Positions 6,592 to 13,535 of a DNA stretch of 16,763 nt are shown piece after piece. The notes under the pieces are model-generated. The model was given only the letters and a program-made list of their open reading frames with translations, had not been told where the DNA came from and did no database searches. Where the stretch lies: the NCBI GenBank assembly GCA_009996555.1, contig JAACZX010000007.1:1-16763 (forward strand), in the 5' to 3' direction. Each line of letters begins with the position of its first letter. The first letter of the stretch is position 1. The position numbers and the translations under genes were made by a program. The DNA is from Chitinophagaceae bacterium. GTDB lineage: Bacteria > Bacteroidota > Bacteroidia > Chitinophagales > Chitinophagaceae.

Positions 6592-7824
6592 TTACTCCTG
6601 CCTTGTCAGCACTTTGTTCCTTGCCATTAAACAACTGCCCATTACACCGGCTTTTTCGCCCAGCTTCGATACTTTCATTTGCGTATCGTTATTTACCAGG
6701 CTTAAGGAGTATTCACCTATAGCATTGCGAATAGGTTGCAGCAGGTAATTGCCTGTTTCAGATAAGGTGCCGCCAAGGATCAGCAATTCAGGATTAAATA
6801 CATTGATGAGCACGGCCAACCCACGGCCAATTTTTGCACCCAGGTCAGCCAGCAATTCAATGCTGAGTGTATCCTGTTGTTTGGCTGCTTTTATAATGTC
6901 AAGTAAAGAAATGTCGTTGGTTTTTTTTCCTTTCAGTGCAGATGAAGTGGCACCGTCTGCAATACGCTGTTTAAAATTTCGTACAAGTGCAGCGCCGGAG
7001 GCTTCTGTTTCCAGGCAACCTTTCTTACCGCAATAGCAAAGGATATTGTTTTCAAAAAAAGGAGTATGACCCAGCTCTCCGCTAAAACCTGATTTGCCGT
7101 AGTACACCTCGCCATCAATTAAAATTCCAAGACCAATTCCATAATCCATATTCAAAAACATCACATTCTTTTCATGCTGCACTTCACCGCAACAATATTC
7201 ACCATAGGCCATCACTCTTGAATCGTTTTCAAGAAATGTACGAATGCCTATTTCACGTTCAAATAAAAGAGAAAGTGGTTCATCAGGAAAATTAAAATAG
7301 CTGTAATTGTAACCCGTATTGGTATTGATACGCCCCGACAGGCTGATGCCCATGCTCAACAGCTTGCTGTCATCAACAGGAAGCTGTTCAATAAAATTGT
7401 TGATGATGGATAGCAAATGATTGAGCGATGCTTCTGTATTTTCGAGTATAAAGGGTACTTTCTCAGTGGTGGCAACAAGTTGCTTTTTAAAATCCAGCAG
7501 CCCGAGATTAACGTAGTAACGTTTTACATCTACACCCACAAAAAAACAAGCTTCTGGAACAAGACCATAAATGCTGGCCCGTCGTCCGCCGGTTGAATCA
7601 ACTTTGCCATAATCTTTCAACAAACCATCTTCAATCAGTTCGTTTACCAGGCTTGTTGTTTTAGGTACACTGATATTTAGTTCACGACTTAGTTCAGTAA
7701 TTGTCGTGTTGCCTCCCTGGTCGAGGAGGTTTATAAGAGAGCGTTTCAGTGCTTTGTTTTTATACGCCACACCGGAGGCGTTTTCATTGCTGAAAACCTC
7801 AAGTATCTGATGCTGCGAAGCCAT
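6592..7824 (-). CDS. ROK-family transcriptional regulator (NagC/Mlc/XylR type)
   Basis: A 410-residue repressor-like protein. Residues 24-90 form a winged helix-turn-helix (ITELSRELNIS..TTSLVNELIEDGLL, then the wing around GGRRASIY). The ROK domain follows from about 94. The zinc site CxCGxxGC is complete (C263, C265, C270), the ExGH motif is present (E250-H253), and END is kept at 199-201. The N-terminal phosphate motif of sugar kinases (DxGGT) is replaced by GVDVKRYYV (97-105), so kinase activity is unlikely and this is a regulator that senses a sugar or sugar phosphate. No sugar-utilisation genes are adjacent in the window, so its targets are elsewhere or it acts on itself. Two inverted repeats just upstream (7863-7883, 7899-7912) are candidate autoregulatory sites. 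Confidence 0.92.
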   Translation of the reverse strand: MASQHQILEVFSNENASGVAYKNKALKRSLINLLDQGGNTTITELSRELNISVPKTTSLVNELIEDGLLKDYGKVDSTGGRRASIYGLVPEACFFVGVDVKRYYVNLGLLDFKKQLVATTEKVPFILENTEASLNHLLSIINNFIEQLPVDDSKLLSMGISLSGRINTNTGYNYSYFNFPDEPLSLLFEREIGIRTFLENDSRVMAYGEYCCGEVQHEKNVMFLNMDYGIGLGILIDGEVYYGKSGFSGELGHTPFFENNILCYCGKKGCLETEASGAALVRNFKQRIADGATSSALKGKKTNDISLLDIIKAAKQQDTLSIELLADLGAKIGRGLAVLINVFNPELLILGGTLSETGNYLLQPIRNAIGEYSLSLVNNDTQMKVSKLGEKAGVMGSCLMARNKVLTRQE

Positions 7825-7849
7825 TAAAAGTAGAATGTTAAGTGTGTGC

Positions 7850-7857
7850 CGAATATA
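7850..7857 (-). promoter_or_regulatory. candidate -7 box of the ROK gene
   Basis: On the minus strand this reads TATATTCG, one mismatch from TAnnTTTG. It would give a 5' leader of about 20 nt. The inverted repeat at 7863-7883 would then cover the promoter spacer and the -33 region. Confidence 0.35.
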
Positions 7858-7862
7858 GTTTC

Positions 7863-7883
7863 TTTTACAGAGATGCTGTAAAA
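7863..7883. promoter_or_regulatory. operator-like inverted repeat upstream of the ROK gene
   Basis: TTTTACAG (7863-7870) and CTGTAAAA (7876-7883) are perfect 8-bp arms around a 5-bp centre. A/T-rich outer arms resemble the layout of NagC/Mlc operators, without the CG core. It lies 39-59 bp before the ROK start codon and so is a candidate site for autoregulation. Confidence 0.45.
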
Positions 7884-7898
7884 AAATATCCGGCAGTT

Positions 7899-7912
7899 AA
7901 CAACCGGTTGTT
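7899..7912. promoter_or_regulatory. 14-bp perfect palindrome upstream of the ROK gene
   Basis: AACAACCGGTTGTT is its own reverse complement, 75-88 bp before the ROK start codon. It could be a second regulator site; there is no support beyond symmetry and position. Confidence 0.35.
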
Positions 7913-7981
7913 GCTGTGTTGAATAGTAAACTGACAGAAAAATAGAGAAGAGAATATATGATTTGCTTCACTTATTAAACA

Positions 7982-8007
7982 AAAGCCCTTTCGTGTGAAA
8001 GGGCTTT
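7982..8007 (-). terminator. intrinsic terminator of the DUF4136 lipoprotein gene
   Basis: Arms AAAGCCCTTTC and GAAAGGGCTTT form a perfect 11-bp stem with a 4-nt loop. On the minus strand it is followed by TGTTTAATAAG after a run of T. It starts only 4 nt after the stop codon at 8012. This is the best intrinsic terminator in the window. Confidence 0.85.
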
Positions 8008-8011
8008 ATTG

Positions 8012-8599
8012 TTAACGTTTTGCCAGGTCGGCCTTTTTAAAGATCGACCTCACGGCTGCATCAATTTCTTTTGATGTAAGATTGCGGCTGCTCACTTCAT
8101 CAGTTGCCCATCCTTGCCAAACAGTTTTTCCTGTTCGTGCGTCAATCATGCTGATTGTAATTGTTCCTTCTTTTATTGAGCGCTCACTTCTATCGTAACC
8201 CATAAACTGCGATGGATAAGTAACGTAAAAGAAACGCCTGTAATATGGGCTGAAGTATGTTCGTGTAAACGGCATTGAGTAAACCGGGTCGTTACGTTCT
8301 GCAGTTGAACGTTCAACCAGCAGATCATAACTCAGTAAAAGATCTGGTCTGCGTTTTGTTTCCGTCCATCCTGTTTTGTTAAGTTCTTTCGTAACTGATT
8401 CCCTGATCTTTTGTTCTGTAAGATCATTACTCTTGCTCCGGTCAGTACGTCCTTCACCATCTTTATTTACCCACGCAAATGTTTTATACCGGGTAAAATC
8501 AACAGAATTATCTTTCTCAATATGAGCTGAAGGGCCACAACCTGCCAGCAACAATAGTACAGCAGGCAACAGCATCCATCTGTTAAACAGTATTTTCAT
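8012..8599 (-). CDS. DUF4136 lipoprotein
   Basis: A 195-residue exported lipoprotein. The signal peptide has a basic start, a hydrophobic stretch (about residues 9-19) and the lipobox LLAGC with the lipidated cysteine at 21; no aspartate follows the cysteine. The mature part opens with a 'VDFTRYKTFAWV' strand and ends with 'GTITISMIDARTGKTVWQGWA', both hallmarks of DUF4136. The family is common in Bacteroidota envelopes, but its function is unknown. Unusually for this phylum, the gene has a canonical AGGAGG (8604-8609) 4 nt before the ATG. A complementary CCTCCT lies upstream in the same strand, so the ribosome site might be masked. The gene ends in a strong terminator, so it is a single-gene unit. 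Confidence 0.9.
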   Translation of the reverse strand: MKILFNRWMLLPAVLLLLAGCGPSAHIEKDNSVDFTRYKTFAWVNKDGEGRTDRSKSNDLTEQKIRESVTKELNKTGWTETKRRPDLLLSYDLLVERSTAERNDPVYSMPFTRTYFSPYYRRFFYVTYPSQFMGYDRSERSIKEGTITISMIDARTGKTVWQGWATDEVSSRNLTSKEIDAAVRSIFKKADLAKR

Positions 8600-8601
8600 A
8601 G

Positions 8602-8658
8602 AACCTCCTTTGTTTTAATAAGTATTGCTCAATTTACGTACCACAGACAGAGGAGGTT
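8602..8658 (-). promoter_or_regulatory. Shine-Dalgarno with upstream complementary arm (DUF4136 leader)
   Basis: On the minus strand AACCTCCT (8658-8651) is complementary over 8 bp to AGGAGGTT (8609-8602), which is the ribosome binding site. If the transcript begins upstream of 8658, a stem with a 41-nt loop could hide the site. A TAAATTG-like -7 candidate at 8630-8636 would start the transcript below the upstream arm and prevent pairing. Confidence 0.35.
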
Positions 8659-8753
8659 TGCATGAGTTTACTAAAGCAATGTGAAAAGAAATTGATTTGC
8701 TTTGGAAAATTAACAATGTGTTGCAGCAGACAAACAGCTGGATGGCTTGGTTG

Positions 8754-9446
8754 CTATTTATGTTTCACCGTTTTCATTTGTATAATGTCCACCAGGAATG
8801 CAAATGCCATGGAGAAATAAATATATCCTTTTGGTATTTTGAATTGCAAACCTTCAGCCACTAACGAAACACCGATCATCATAAGGAAGCAAAGCGCCAG
8901 TATTTTAAACGATGGATGTTTATGAATAAAATTGCTGATGGGTTTTGATGCAATAAGCATGATAACAACAGTTACAATTACAGCAGTGTACATAACCCAT
9001 AATTCATTCACCATACCTACGGCTGTAATAATGGAGTCAACTGAAAATACAAGGTCAAGCAGGATCACTTCGCCCAATAATCTGCTGAAATTTACTTTTA
9101 CAGGTACATTCGGTGTATCCTCGGCAGCAATTTCACTCTTATGATAAATTTCTTTTGTGCTTTTGTAAAGGAGGAAGATGCCACCTGCAATCAGGATCAG
9201 TGATTTTCCGGAGAAATCGATCTCAAACAAGCTGAACAATGTATTATCGAGCCGTAGTATCCATGAAAGCAACGCAAGCAATATCAGTCGCATGATCATT
9301 GCAAGACCAAGACCCCAGAAACGGAGTTTGTTCCGCTGACTTTCAGGAAGTTTATCTGCAAGAATGGAGATGAAGATGATGTTGTCGATACCAAGAATTA
9401 CTTCCAGTGCAATTAACGAAATGAGTGCAATGATTGTTTCAGACAT
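8754..9446 (-). CDS. TerC-family integral membrane protein
   Basis: A 230-residue membrane protein with about seven hydrophobic segments. It carries both hallmark acidic membrane motifs of the TerC family: LEVILGIDNIIF (E15, D21, N22) and its inverted-repeat partner LLDLVFSVDSI (D131, D137). The two halves are linked by a charged loop at about residues 95-120. Some TerC proteins export Mn2+ and help load secreted metalloenzymes; others are linked to tellurite resistance. Metal ion export is therefore the likely role, inferred from the family. Start ATG at 9446, with a near-consensus -7 box (TATCTTTT) about 22 nt upstream. It appears to be a single-gene unit. Confidence 0.9.
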   Translation of the reverse strand: MSETIIALISLIALEVILGIDNIIFISILADKLPESQRNKLRFWGLGLAMIMRLILLALLSWILRLDNTLFSLFEIDFSGKSLILIAGGIFLLYKSTKEIYHKSEIAAEDTPNVPVKVNFSRLLGEVILLDLVFSVDSIITAVGMVNELWVMYTAVIVTVVIMLIASKPISNFIHKHPSFKILALCFLMMIGVSLVAEGLQFKIPKGYIYFSMAFAFLVDIIQMKTVKHK

Positions 9447-9467
9447 GCTGCTTTGTTTTACGAATCT

Positions 9468-9475
9468 AAAAGATA
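9468..9475 (-). promoter_or_regulatory. candidate -7 box of the TerC gene
   Basis: On the minus strand TATCTTTT, one mismatch from TAnnTTTG, with a predicted leader of about 17 nt. No clear -33 TTG at the usual spacing. Confidence 0.4.
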
Positions 9476-9533
9476 GCCCTTTTACTGAAGAAGCGTACGT
9501 GCAAAAATGAAGACCTGTTTTTTACAATAAGGA

Positions 9534-10565
9534 TCATTTCTTCAGTGCTTCTCTCACTTTTGGTGCAATCTTGTTTCCAAATAGTTCAATTGATTTCATG
9601 AGCGAAGAGTGCGATGGCCCGCCCACATCCATGTGTGCAGAAAAACGGGTGAGGCCAAACATCTCCTGCATGTGCAGTATTTTGTCGATCGCTTCATTTG
9701 CATCACCAATAATGAGTGCACCTTCTTTTCCACGGCCATACTCAAACTGGTTACGTTGATAAGGAGGCCATCCTCTGCTGCTGCCCACACGGGTCATTTG
9801 TGCAGCATATAACGGATAATATTCATCGGCTACAGCTTTGCTGTTTTCGCCAAAAAAACAATGCATGTGTACGCCCACCTGAAATTTACGTTCATCGTGT
9901 TTAAAATGTTTGTACACATCACGGGAGTATTGAAACAATGGTTGAAACTGTTCGGGGTTTCCGCCAATAATTGCAAAGATGACAGGTAAACCTGCTTTGC
10001 CTGCACGAACTACTGATTCAGGAGTGCCACCTACCGCCACCCAAATGTTTAAGGCATCGTTTACTGCACGTGGTAAAACCTGTTGATTGTTTAAAGCAGG
10101 ACGGTGTTTTCCTTTCCACGTAATTGGGTTGTTCTTATTCAGTTGTACAAGCAGGTCAAGTTTTTCATCAAACAACGAATCATAATCGTTCAGATTATAA
10201 CCATACAGTGGAAATGATTCAATAAAACTTCCACGACCGGCTACTAATTCTGCACGGCCGTTGCTGATCTGGTCAATACTGGCAAACTGCTGGTACACAC
10301 GCACAGGATCGGCCGAGCTTAATACTGTTACAGCACTGCCGAGTTTGATCTTTTTTGTAACAGTTGCTGCAGCAGCTAACACAATTTCCGGAACCGATAC
10401 AGCATAGTCTGGACGATGGTGTTCCCCGATGCCAAAAAAATCAAGTCCCAGTTCATCCATCAGTTTAATCTCTTCAATCATTTCCCGCAGGCGCTCACCG
10501 GCAGGTAATGGTTTACCATTTTCATCGTAGTGATTGTCGCCAAACATGCCAATGCCCAGTTCCAT
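9534..10565 (-). CDS. LLM-class (luciferase-like) flavin-dependent oxidoreductase
   Basis: A 343-residue cytoplasmic flavoprotein of the bacterial-luciferase superfamily, which uses reduced FMN (or F420) on a substrate that cannot be read from the sequence. Features seen: 'GIGEHHRPDYAVSVPEIVLAAAA' around residues 45-67 (EHH at 48-50), the strand 'IKLGSAVTVL', 'RVYQQFASIDQISNGRAELVAGRGS', and a late 'IGDANEAIDKI' element. The arrangement resembles the subgroup of putative LLM oxidoreductases represented by an Agrobacterium structure (TIGR03858), which I recall without checking. It has its own promoter with a perfect TATCTTTG -7 box about 20 nt before the ATG. The HPP-family gene ends 89 bp upstream on the same strand. 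Confidence 0.9.
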   Translation of the reverse strand: MELGIGMFGDNHYDENGKPLPAGERLREMIEEIKLMDELGLDFFGIGEHHRPDYAVSVPEIVLAAAATVTKKIKLGSAVTVLSSADPVRVYQQFASIDQISNGRAELVAGRGSFIESFPLYGYNLNDYDSLFDEKLDLLVQLNKNNPITWKGKHRPALNNQQVLPRAVNDALNIWVAVGGTPESVVRAGKAGLPVIFAIIGGNPEQFQPLFQYSRDVYKHFKHDERKFQVGVHMHCFFGENSKAVADEYYPLYAAQMTRVGSSRGWPPYQRNQFEYGRGKEGALIIGDANEAIDKILHMQEMFGLTRFSAHMDVGGPSHSSLMKSIELFGNKIAPKVREALKK

Positions 10566-10583
10566 AAATAGTTATTTAGAGTG

Positions 10584-10591
10584 CAAAGATA
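10584..10591 (-). promoter_or_regulatory. -7 promoter box of the LLM oxidoreductase gene
   Basis: On the minus strand TATCTTTG, an exact TAnnTTTG match, extended to TATCTTTGCACTC. The predicted leader is about 14 nt. The same 13-mer is found in the HPP gene promoter. No -33 TTG is obvious. Confidence 0.55.
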
Positions 10592-10654
10592 GGAGGGGAA
10601 AAGTTGCTGCTGAAGGCTATGCAATACTGCCGGTGCAGTTTAACAGAAAGATTG

Positions 10655-11278
10655 TTACTTTCTTTTTCTGTTGATGCCTTTTACCAGCTTTTTTGTGGGG
10701 GTAACAACAAACCTGATGGTTCTTGAAAATCTTCCGTCAGTAGGGTATTTTCTGTTAGCAGTCATGTTGTTAAAAATAAGTGCAACCAACAACAGGATGA
10801 GTACGCCCGATAAGACAGGCGTTGCCACAAACCAGTAGCCCAATTGTTTTATTTTTTCGGAACCAATAACAGCAATTAATGCAGTGGCACCACCGGGAGG
10901 ATGCAATGTTTTTGTTATTTGCATGCTGATGATGGAAACAGCCACAGCAAGTGGCGCTGTGAGCCAGATAATATCGGGCAGTAACTTGCAGATGGTTACA
11001 CCAATGATGGCAGAAATAACATGCCCGCCAATGAGGTTTCGTGGTTGCGCAAGCGGGCTTTGTATGGCACCGTATAACAACACTGATGATGCACCGAACG
11101 AGCCGATGAGAAATAAATTATCAGCTTCAGTAAATCTTGTATGAAGAAAAGCAATCAGACCAACGCCTAAAAAAGCACCGGTAAACGACCAGAAATGTTC
11201 AATACTGTCAATGAGTGTTTCTTTGTACACAACATATTTAGCAATCCGGTATCCTCTTTTTATTCTTGCTCTTACCAT
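10655..11278 (-). CDS. HPP-family membrane protein
   Basis: A 207-residue integral membrane protein with the HPP signature: LHPPGGATAL (H126, P127, P128) and QPRNLIGGH (78-86). About five hydrophobic segments are seen (roughly 28-46, 55-73, 82-100, 103-121, 145-168), framed by strongly basic termini. Plant-plastid and cyanobacterial HPP proteins have been linked to nitrite transport, so anion transport is possible, but nothing in the neighbourhood (no nitrate or nitrite reduction genes) supports a substrate. It has a perfect -7 box about 70 nt upstream of the ATG and is likely monocistronic; the orphan sensor kinase lies upstream on the same strand. Confidence 0.88.
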   Translation of the reverse strand: MVRARIKRGYRIAKYVVYKETLIDSIEHFWSFTGAFLGVGLIAFLHTRFTEADNLFLIGSFGASSVLLYGAIQSPLAQPRNLIGGHVISAIIGVTICKLLPDIIWLTAPLAVAVSIISMQITKTLHPPGGATALIAVIGSEKIKQLGYWFVATPVLSGVLILLLVALIFNNMTANRKYPTDGRFSRTIRFVVTPTKKLVKGINRKRK

Positions 11279-11349
11279 TATAAAAACGAACTGGTGTAGT
11301 GATTGTTACAAGATCAATAATTGTGCAGTTGATCTTGTACTAAGGAGTG

Positions 11350-11357
11350 CAAAGATA
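11350..11357 (-). promoter_or_regulatory. -7 promoter box of the HPP gene
   Basis: On the minus strand TATCTTTG, exact consensus, extended to TATCTTTGCACTC. The predicted leader is about 65 nt, longer than for the neighbours. Confidence 0.55.
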
Positions 11358-11417
11358 ACAGAGAGAGAAGTTTTGAGAGCCCGGTTTATGACTTACGATT
11401 GTTTGTTGTTGCAAGTG

Positions 11418-13346
11418 TTATTCATTTGGAATAGCTACTTCCAGTTTACAACCCTGGCCGGGTGAAGAAACAACCTGCATTTTACCGGAATAGAAATTTA
11501 CCCGGCTGTTGATATTTCTCAGGCCAATGCCAGAACCTTGCTGTTTGGTATCGAAGCCTACACCATTATCACAAACAGATAAAATAAGATAGCCGTTTAT
11601 TTGCCTGATGCGGATGGTGGCTTCTGAAGCTTTTGCATATTTCAGAATATTATTCAGCTGCTCCTGCACTATGCGGTAAAACATCAGTTCTTTATTCTTT
11701 TCAATTTCAAGTGCTTCATAGTCTTCATCAATTGATAAATGCACCTTCAGTTTGTTCGATTCATGTACACTGTCAACAAGATCTTCCAATGCTTCACGCA
11801 AACCATCATGACCAAGTGATGGTGCTACCAGTGAGTGCGAAAGTTTACGGATATCATGCATGGCTTCTTCAAGATGGTGATAGCATTTCTGAATGATCTC
11901 TTCATTAAACACCCTTTCTGTTTTTGCCATACCCAGGTAAAGTTTCACCACACTTAATAACTGGTTGATATTGTCATGCAGCTCAAGTCCTAATTCGTTT
12001 CGTTCTTTTTCCTGTGCAAGAATGGTTACTTCGGTAATAAGCTTTTGTTGTGATAATGCTTTTTCTCTCAGCTCCTGTTCCATTTTTTTCTGATCGGTAA
12101 TGTCAACCATAATTCCGCTCAGGCGAACAGGAATATTGTTTTCAACAATCACCGCAACAATATCACGCATCCACAGAAAGCGGCCGTCAGCTGCAAGCAT
12201 GCGGTATTCAAACTGGTGCGATCTTCCTTCTGCTGTTGTTTTTGCACAATAGTTCACAGCCCAGCTGCGGTCTTCTTCGTGAATATGATTTTGCCAGAAC
12301 TCCGGTTCGTTCATCCAGCGTTCAAGCGGATAGCCGAGAATGCGTTCGGCCTGTTCACTCACAAATGTGAAGTGAAAATTCTGTGCATCGGCTTCCCAAA
12401 CAATGCCATCCACACTGTTCATAAGGGTGTAGTATCGTTGCTCCGTTTGCCTGATCTTGAGCTCTGTTAGTTTTCTTAGATTTTCGTCAGCAATCCGTTT
12501 TTCAGCGATGCGTTGTTTTTCAAACTTATTAATTGTGTAGGCGGTGAGCCATACCAGCAAGCCAAAAATAAAAATGGCAGCGGTTACAAAAATGGCCAGC
12601 CATATAGCTGCAGATAATTTGTTATTCATTACTCCGCTCAATACAAAATACCCAAGTATGAACGGAATGACCATGGTAGCAGGCAGCAACAGGCGTGCAG
12701 CTTTTCCCCCGGCATATAAATGCGTGATCTCCGATACAAAACCTCTTTTGCTCTTTGCAAATAATAAAGCAATCGACAGCAGTAAAAAACCAACTCCGGA
12801 ATGAAACGACATGGGCACGAATGAAATACCAAGATCCGGTGAACTGATCAGGTATGTGTATCCAATAACAGACAGCATGCCAATAGCGTTTACAGGCAAT
12901 GCAAGCCATTGCGAAAGGTTATTGCGGCCCAGGCAAAGCATGAATAAAGAAGCCCCGGAAAGTAAAAATGCCACAGCTGCATGCGGCACAATAGTGTTTG
13001 GAATCCTGTTGTAAAGTGTATTGCGCACTTTTTCTGCAAAAAGTATACGATCTATTCCTGCATCATATACACCGGTGGCTTTTAAGATCAGCAACAAAGC
13101 GCCAAACATTACGATGATTGAAAGTGCTGTTGCAATTGAGTGGTTGATCCCTTTTTTTCTGTAAAGCAAAAGTGAAGTGCCGCAAAGTATAAAACCAACA
13201 GCTGCCATTGGATTCATGGCAACCATAATAGGCGACACCTGTTTCAGGTAATTAACATTTGCAGACCACCCAAGTAATACTAATACAGCAATTACAATCA
13301 CAAGGATTGCTGCTGTTCTTGCCAGGTAAAATATGATCCGGTTCAA
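11418..13346 (-). CDS. membrane PAS-domain sensor histidine kinase (HisKA_3 / NarX type)
   Basis: A 642-residue sensor kinase. Residues 1-275 hold about eight hydrophobic segments with no recognisable periplasmic domain, then a short coiled-coil linker (about 272-305). A PAS domain with its PAC tail spans about 305-425 (NSVDGIVWEA ... GIMVDITDQK). The HisKA_3 dimerisation helix carries the phospho-accepting histidine in ELGLELHDNINQ (H457), and a HATPase_c domain has the N box (about N566), DNGVG (593-597) and GSGIGL (604-609). HisKA_3 kinases usually pair with LuxR/NarL-type response regulators; none is encoded in the window, so this is an orphan here. The start is a TTG at 13344-13346: an in-frame TAA lies four codons upstream and the next Met is beyond the first membrane helix, so TTG is the only plausible start. 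Confidence 0.9.
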   Translation of the reverse strand: MNRIIFYLARTAAILVIVIAVLVLLGWSANVNYLKQVSPIMVAMNPMAAVGFILCGTSLLLYRKKGINHSIATALSIIVMFGALLLILKATGVYDAGIDRILFAEKVRNTLYNRIPNTIVPHAAVAFLLSGASLFMLCLGRNNLSQWLALPVNAIGMLSVIGYTYLISSPDLGISFVPMSFHSGVGFLLLSIALLFAKSKRGFVSEITHLYAGGKAARLLLPATMVIPFILGYFVLSGVMNNKLSAAIWLAIFVTAAIFIFGLLVWLTAYTINKFEKQRIAEKRIADENLRKLTELKIRQTEQRYYTLMNSVDGIVWEADAQNFHFTFVSEQAERILGYPLERWMNEPEFWQNHIHEEDRSWAVNYCAKTTAEGRSHQFEYRMLAADGRFLWMRDIVAVIVENNIPVRLSGIMVDITDQKKMEQELREKALSQQKLITEVTILAQEKERNELGLELHDNINQLLSVVKLYLGMAKTERVFNEEIIQKCYHHLEEAMHDIRKLSHSLVAPSLGHDGLREALEDLVDSVHESNKLKVHLSIDEDYEALEIEKNKELMFYRIVQEQLNNILKYAKASEATIRIRQINGYLILSVCDNGVGFDTKQQGSGIGLRNINSRVNFYSGKMQVVSSPGQGCKLEVAIPNE

Positions 13347-13382
13347 GGAATGGATTTAGTTTTGTTGGGTGAAAGGACCGGG

Positions 13383-13390
13383 CAATATTA
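13383..13390 (-). promoter_or_regulatory. weak -7 box of the sensor kinase gene
   Basis: On the minus strand TAATATTG, one mismatch from TAnnTTTG; predicted leader about 30 nt. The rest of the 189-bp gap (13347-13535) holds a tandem CAATAGCT repeat (13472-13487) and nothing else I can interpret. Confidence 0.3.
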
Positions 13391-13535
13391 ACGAGATTTC
13401 TACTATTTGGCAGAAATTTATTCCTTGGTTGAAAAGGACATCCTTCAGTGCAGGTAGTTCATTACTGTAAGCAATAGCTCAATAGCTGAAAAATGATTCA
13501 GAAAAACAGATATTACTAAAACAAAAAGAGTGTGC

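Noticed and set aside
6501..6722. 73-codon plus-strand frame at the end of the ROK gene
   Set aside because: More than half is antisense to the conserved ROK C terminus, and there is no ribosome site or recognisable domain.
10626..10639. ACTGC/GCAGT hairpin after the HPP gene
   Set aside because: The stem is only 5 bp and no U-tract follows, so I do not call it a terminator.
12544..12804. Plus-strand open frames inside the sensor kinase gene
   Set aside because: Antisense shadows of membrane-helix codons; the minus frame is continuous through all kinase domains.
13487..13502. CTGAA/TTCAG hairpin as terminator of the MBL-fold gene
   Set aside because: On the minus strand the T-runs lie before the stem rather than after it, and the stem is only 5 bp.
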